Shown here: in pieces, positions 62,636 through 64,000 of the stretch
How positions within the stretch are numbered: the first letter of the stretch is position 1
Layout of the letters: each line of letters opens with the position of its first letter
NCBI GenBank assembly: GCA_001931905.2
Contig: MSJI02000548.1
Span: forward strand, 1 to 64,000
Source: Cladosporium sp. IMV 00045
Taxonomy: Eukaryota > Ascomycota > Dothideomycetes > Cladosporiales > Cladosporiaceae
DNA length: 64,000 nucleotides
Direction: 5' to 3'
Position numbers and translations under genes: made by a program
Notes under the pieces: generated by a model
The model's input: the letters and a program-made list of their open reading frames with translations, nothing else
Told to the model about the DNA's origin: nothing
Database searches by the model: none

Positions 62636-63714
62636 TGATGCAGGGTATTTAAATAAAGGAGGGTGGTGACGGATGCACTGCAGAGGTGAAGGACGATGTT
62701 TGCGGTAAGCACGGACGGCGGGGCTTGCAGGATTAAGTGAAGAGTGTAGTTCATGTAGTGAATGGGAAGATGCAAGCCTTTTATGTAGGCAGGCGGTTGT
62801 TGGAGCTCACATCCAGGCCGAAGTTGATGCTGTGCTGCCTAACGAACAACACAACGACCGCAGTACCGGGCGGAGTCACCGATACAACCTTGGACTTACG
62901 GTACCGCTGGGTCAGATGAAGTGCATGCACATGAATGCCTTCAGTGCCCTCCAACATGCGTGATTCGCCACGCCACCACGCTCCCCGCAGGTCTGCAAGC
63001 CACCGCCTGACGAATGCGTGATAGTGTCCATGGCCTCGTCTTTTACCGCCGCTGACCTGCAGCCTCACCGGAGGCAGACCGTGGCCATTAGAGAGCCCGG
63101 TTCTCGTCTCTCTTGACCTTCTGCCTGGATCAGACCCGGTGGATGCGGATGTTGACGAGTGAAGTCAAGATCCAAGGGTCGGCAGCTTGCAGGACGGACA
63201 GTGCGCGCCATGTCTGGGATCGGAAGCCTGCACGTGATCCCAACCAACCTGCAGCCCATGAACGGAAGTGGAACTGTCCAGTTCATGTCTCTCTATCTCG
63301 CATGTCCTGTAACAAATGCGGAAGATGATACTCAATTGCATGGGCGCCAATCGATTCTTCCATCGTCTCAACACTGCTCGAGCTCCAACGCGGTGTCGAA
63401 TTTCGGAACAAACGCTATGGCCATCTACGAACCTGATGAATCAATTCCACAAATACAATCCCTAAGTACTTGCGAAAACAACATCTGATCGACAACTGGA
63501 GCTTCTCAAAGGACACAATCACTAAAAGAAAAAGCTGCAGAACCTTGATGAGCTCCCTCAAGTTTGCGACCAAGCATTAGACGCCGACTCACCAGATTAC
63601 CACCAACAAAGGGAACAAAATCGGACAAACGATGACTCCGGAAGTCCCTCTGCCCAAAAAAGGAACAGAATGAAAGAAAGCATTTGCATTGCAAAACAAG
63701 ATACTATGGCGGCT
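62636..63714. other. Intergenic, about 1.1 kb
   Basis: Upstream region of the AAA ATPase gene. Short open frames on both strands lack protein-like patterns. No RNA gene, repeat or RIP signature was recognised. Confidence 0.45.
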
Positions 63715-64000
63715 CTACGACCTTTGACTGAGAAAGTCGGCATCGTATGCTGGTGGAGCCTGCTGCAAGTATTCATCAGACAGAACACTTGATATTGCAC
63801 TGCACCGCATGGAGGTCGTGCTCCGCTGGAATTCGGACACCGGAGCAGAACAGATGCTATATGCGTCCGTTTCGGGTTGTAACGACCTTCTTTCTGGCCA
63901 GTCAAAATCGATGGGCACCTCGAGCGATGTGTTTCGGTAACCTGATGCGCTGCTGAAGCTCAACTTTAACACTATGCTATACGTTCGACTGACGAGGCAG
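63715..64000 (-). CDS. Partial gene running off right edge (C-terminal part)
   Basis: An open frame on the minus strand enters at the window edge and ends at 63715. It has no ATG in the window, reads about 95 residues with balanced polar composition (SLEVPIDFDWPERRSLQ; SDEYLQQAPPAYDADF) and ends in SQRS. It looks like the last exon of a gene whose body lies to the right. No domain is visible; it could still be a chance frame. Confidence 0.4.
   Translation of the reverse strand, partial: CLVSRTYSIVLKLSFSSASGYRNTSLEVPIDFDWPERRSLQPETDAYSICSAPVSEFQRSTTSMRCSAISSVLSDEYLQQAPPAYDADFLSQRS

Overview
The window is nuclear DNA of a filamentous ascomycete, most likely a Dothideomycete. Evidence: dense genes on both strands with short introns (about 50-63 nt, GTRNGT donors, CTRAC-type branch sites, CAG/TAG acceptors), many intronless genes of 1-3 kb, a single dispersed 5S rRNA gene, and a left edge with the signature of repeat-induced point mutation (RIP). 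I read about 29 protein genes and one 5S rRNA gene. There is no CRISPR array, operon or bacterial-type system. Species cannot be fixed from the sequence alone.

Left part (1-10.6 kb), accessory in character: a RIP-exhausted repeat remnant (1-373); an APC-family amino-acid/amine permease (1003-2827); a 5S rRNA gene (3320-3438); an unrecognised protein whose frame is crossed by a TGA (3558-5174); a multi-pass membrane protein with ankyrin repeats whose last repeat is broken by an apparent 1-nt loss (5734-8559); then about 2.1 kb with no recognisable gene.

Middle (10.6-41.3 kb), mostly housekeeping: an F-box-like/UBA protein, a coiled-coil protein, CTF18 (alternative clamp loader), a BTB protein, an MDR oxidoreductase, a GNAT acetyltransferase, a Cup1-like LYR protein, MBP1 (G1/S transcription factor), PMS1 (mismatch repair), a macrodomain protein, glutaminyl-tRNA synthetase, an F-box-like hypothetical, FIS1 (mitochondrial fission), SPC24 (kinetochore) and a basic-secretory-protein-like putative metalloprotease. 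CTF18, MBP1, PMS1 and SPC24 make a loose group of cell-cycle and chromosome genes. The MBP1 promoter carries two perfect MCB boxes one base apart, so MBP1 may regulate itself.

Right part (41.8-64 kb): a multi-pass membrane protein, mitochondrial adrenodoxin reductase ARH1, a cytochrome P450, a small membrane protein, a hard-to-model multi-exon membrane protein, a PTEN-type phosphatase, mitochondrial ribosomal protein uS4m, a Swi3/Rsc8 chromatin-remodelling subunit, ETF-alpha, a nuclear-looking AAA ATPase, and a partial gene running off the right edge. Mitochondrial functions recur (FIS1, ARH1, uS4m, ETFA, LYR protein) but are not co-transcribed.

The most unusual signals are the total absence of CpA/TpG in the first 373 bases; a strong inversion of C/G skew inside many genes, C-rich at the 5' side and G-rich at the 3' side of the coding strand; the tandem MCB boxes upstream of MBP1; and two genes with reading-frame breaks in the left accessory part. 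I found no convincing new multi-gene system.
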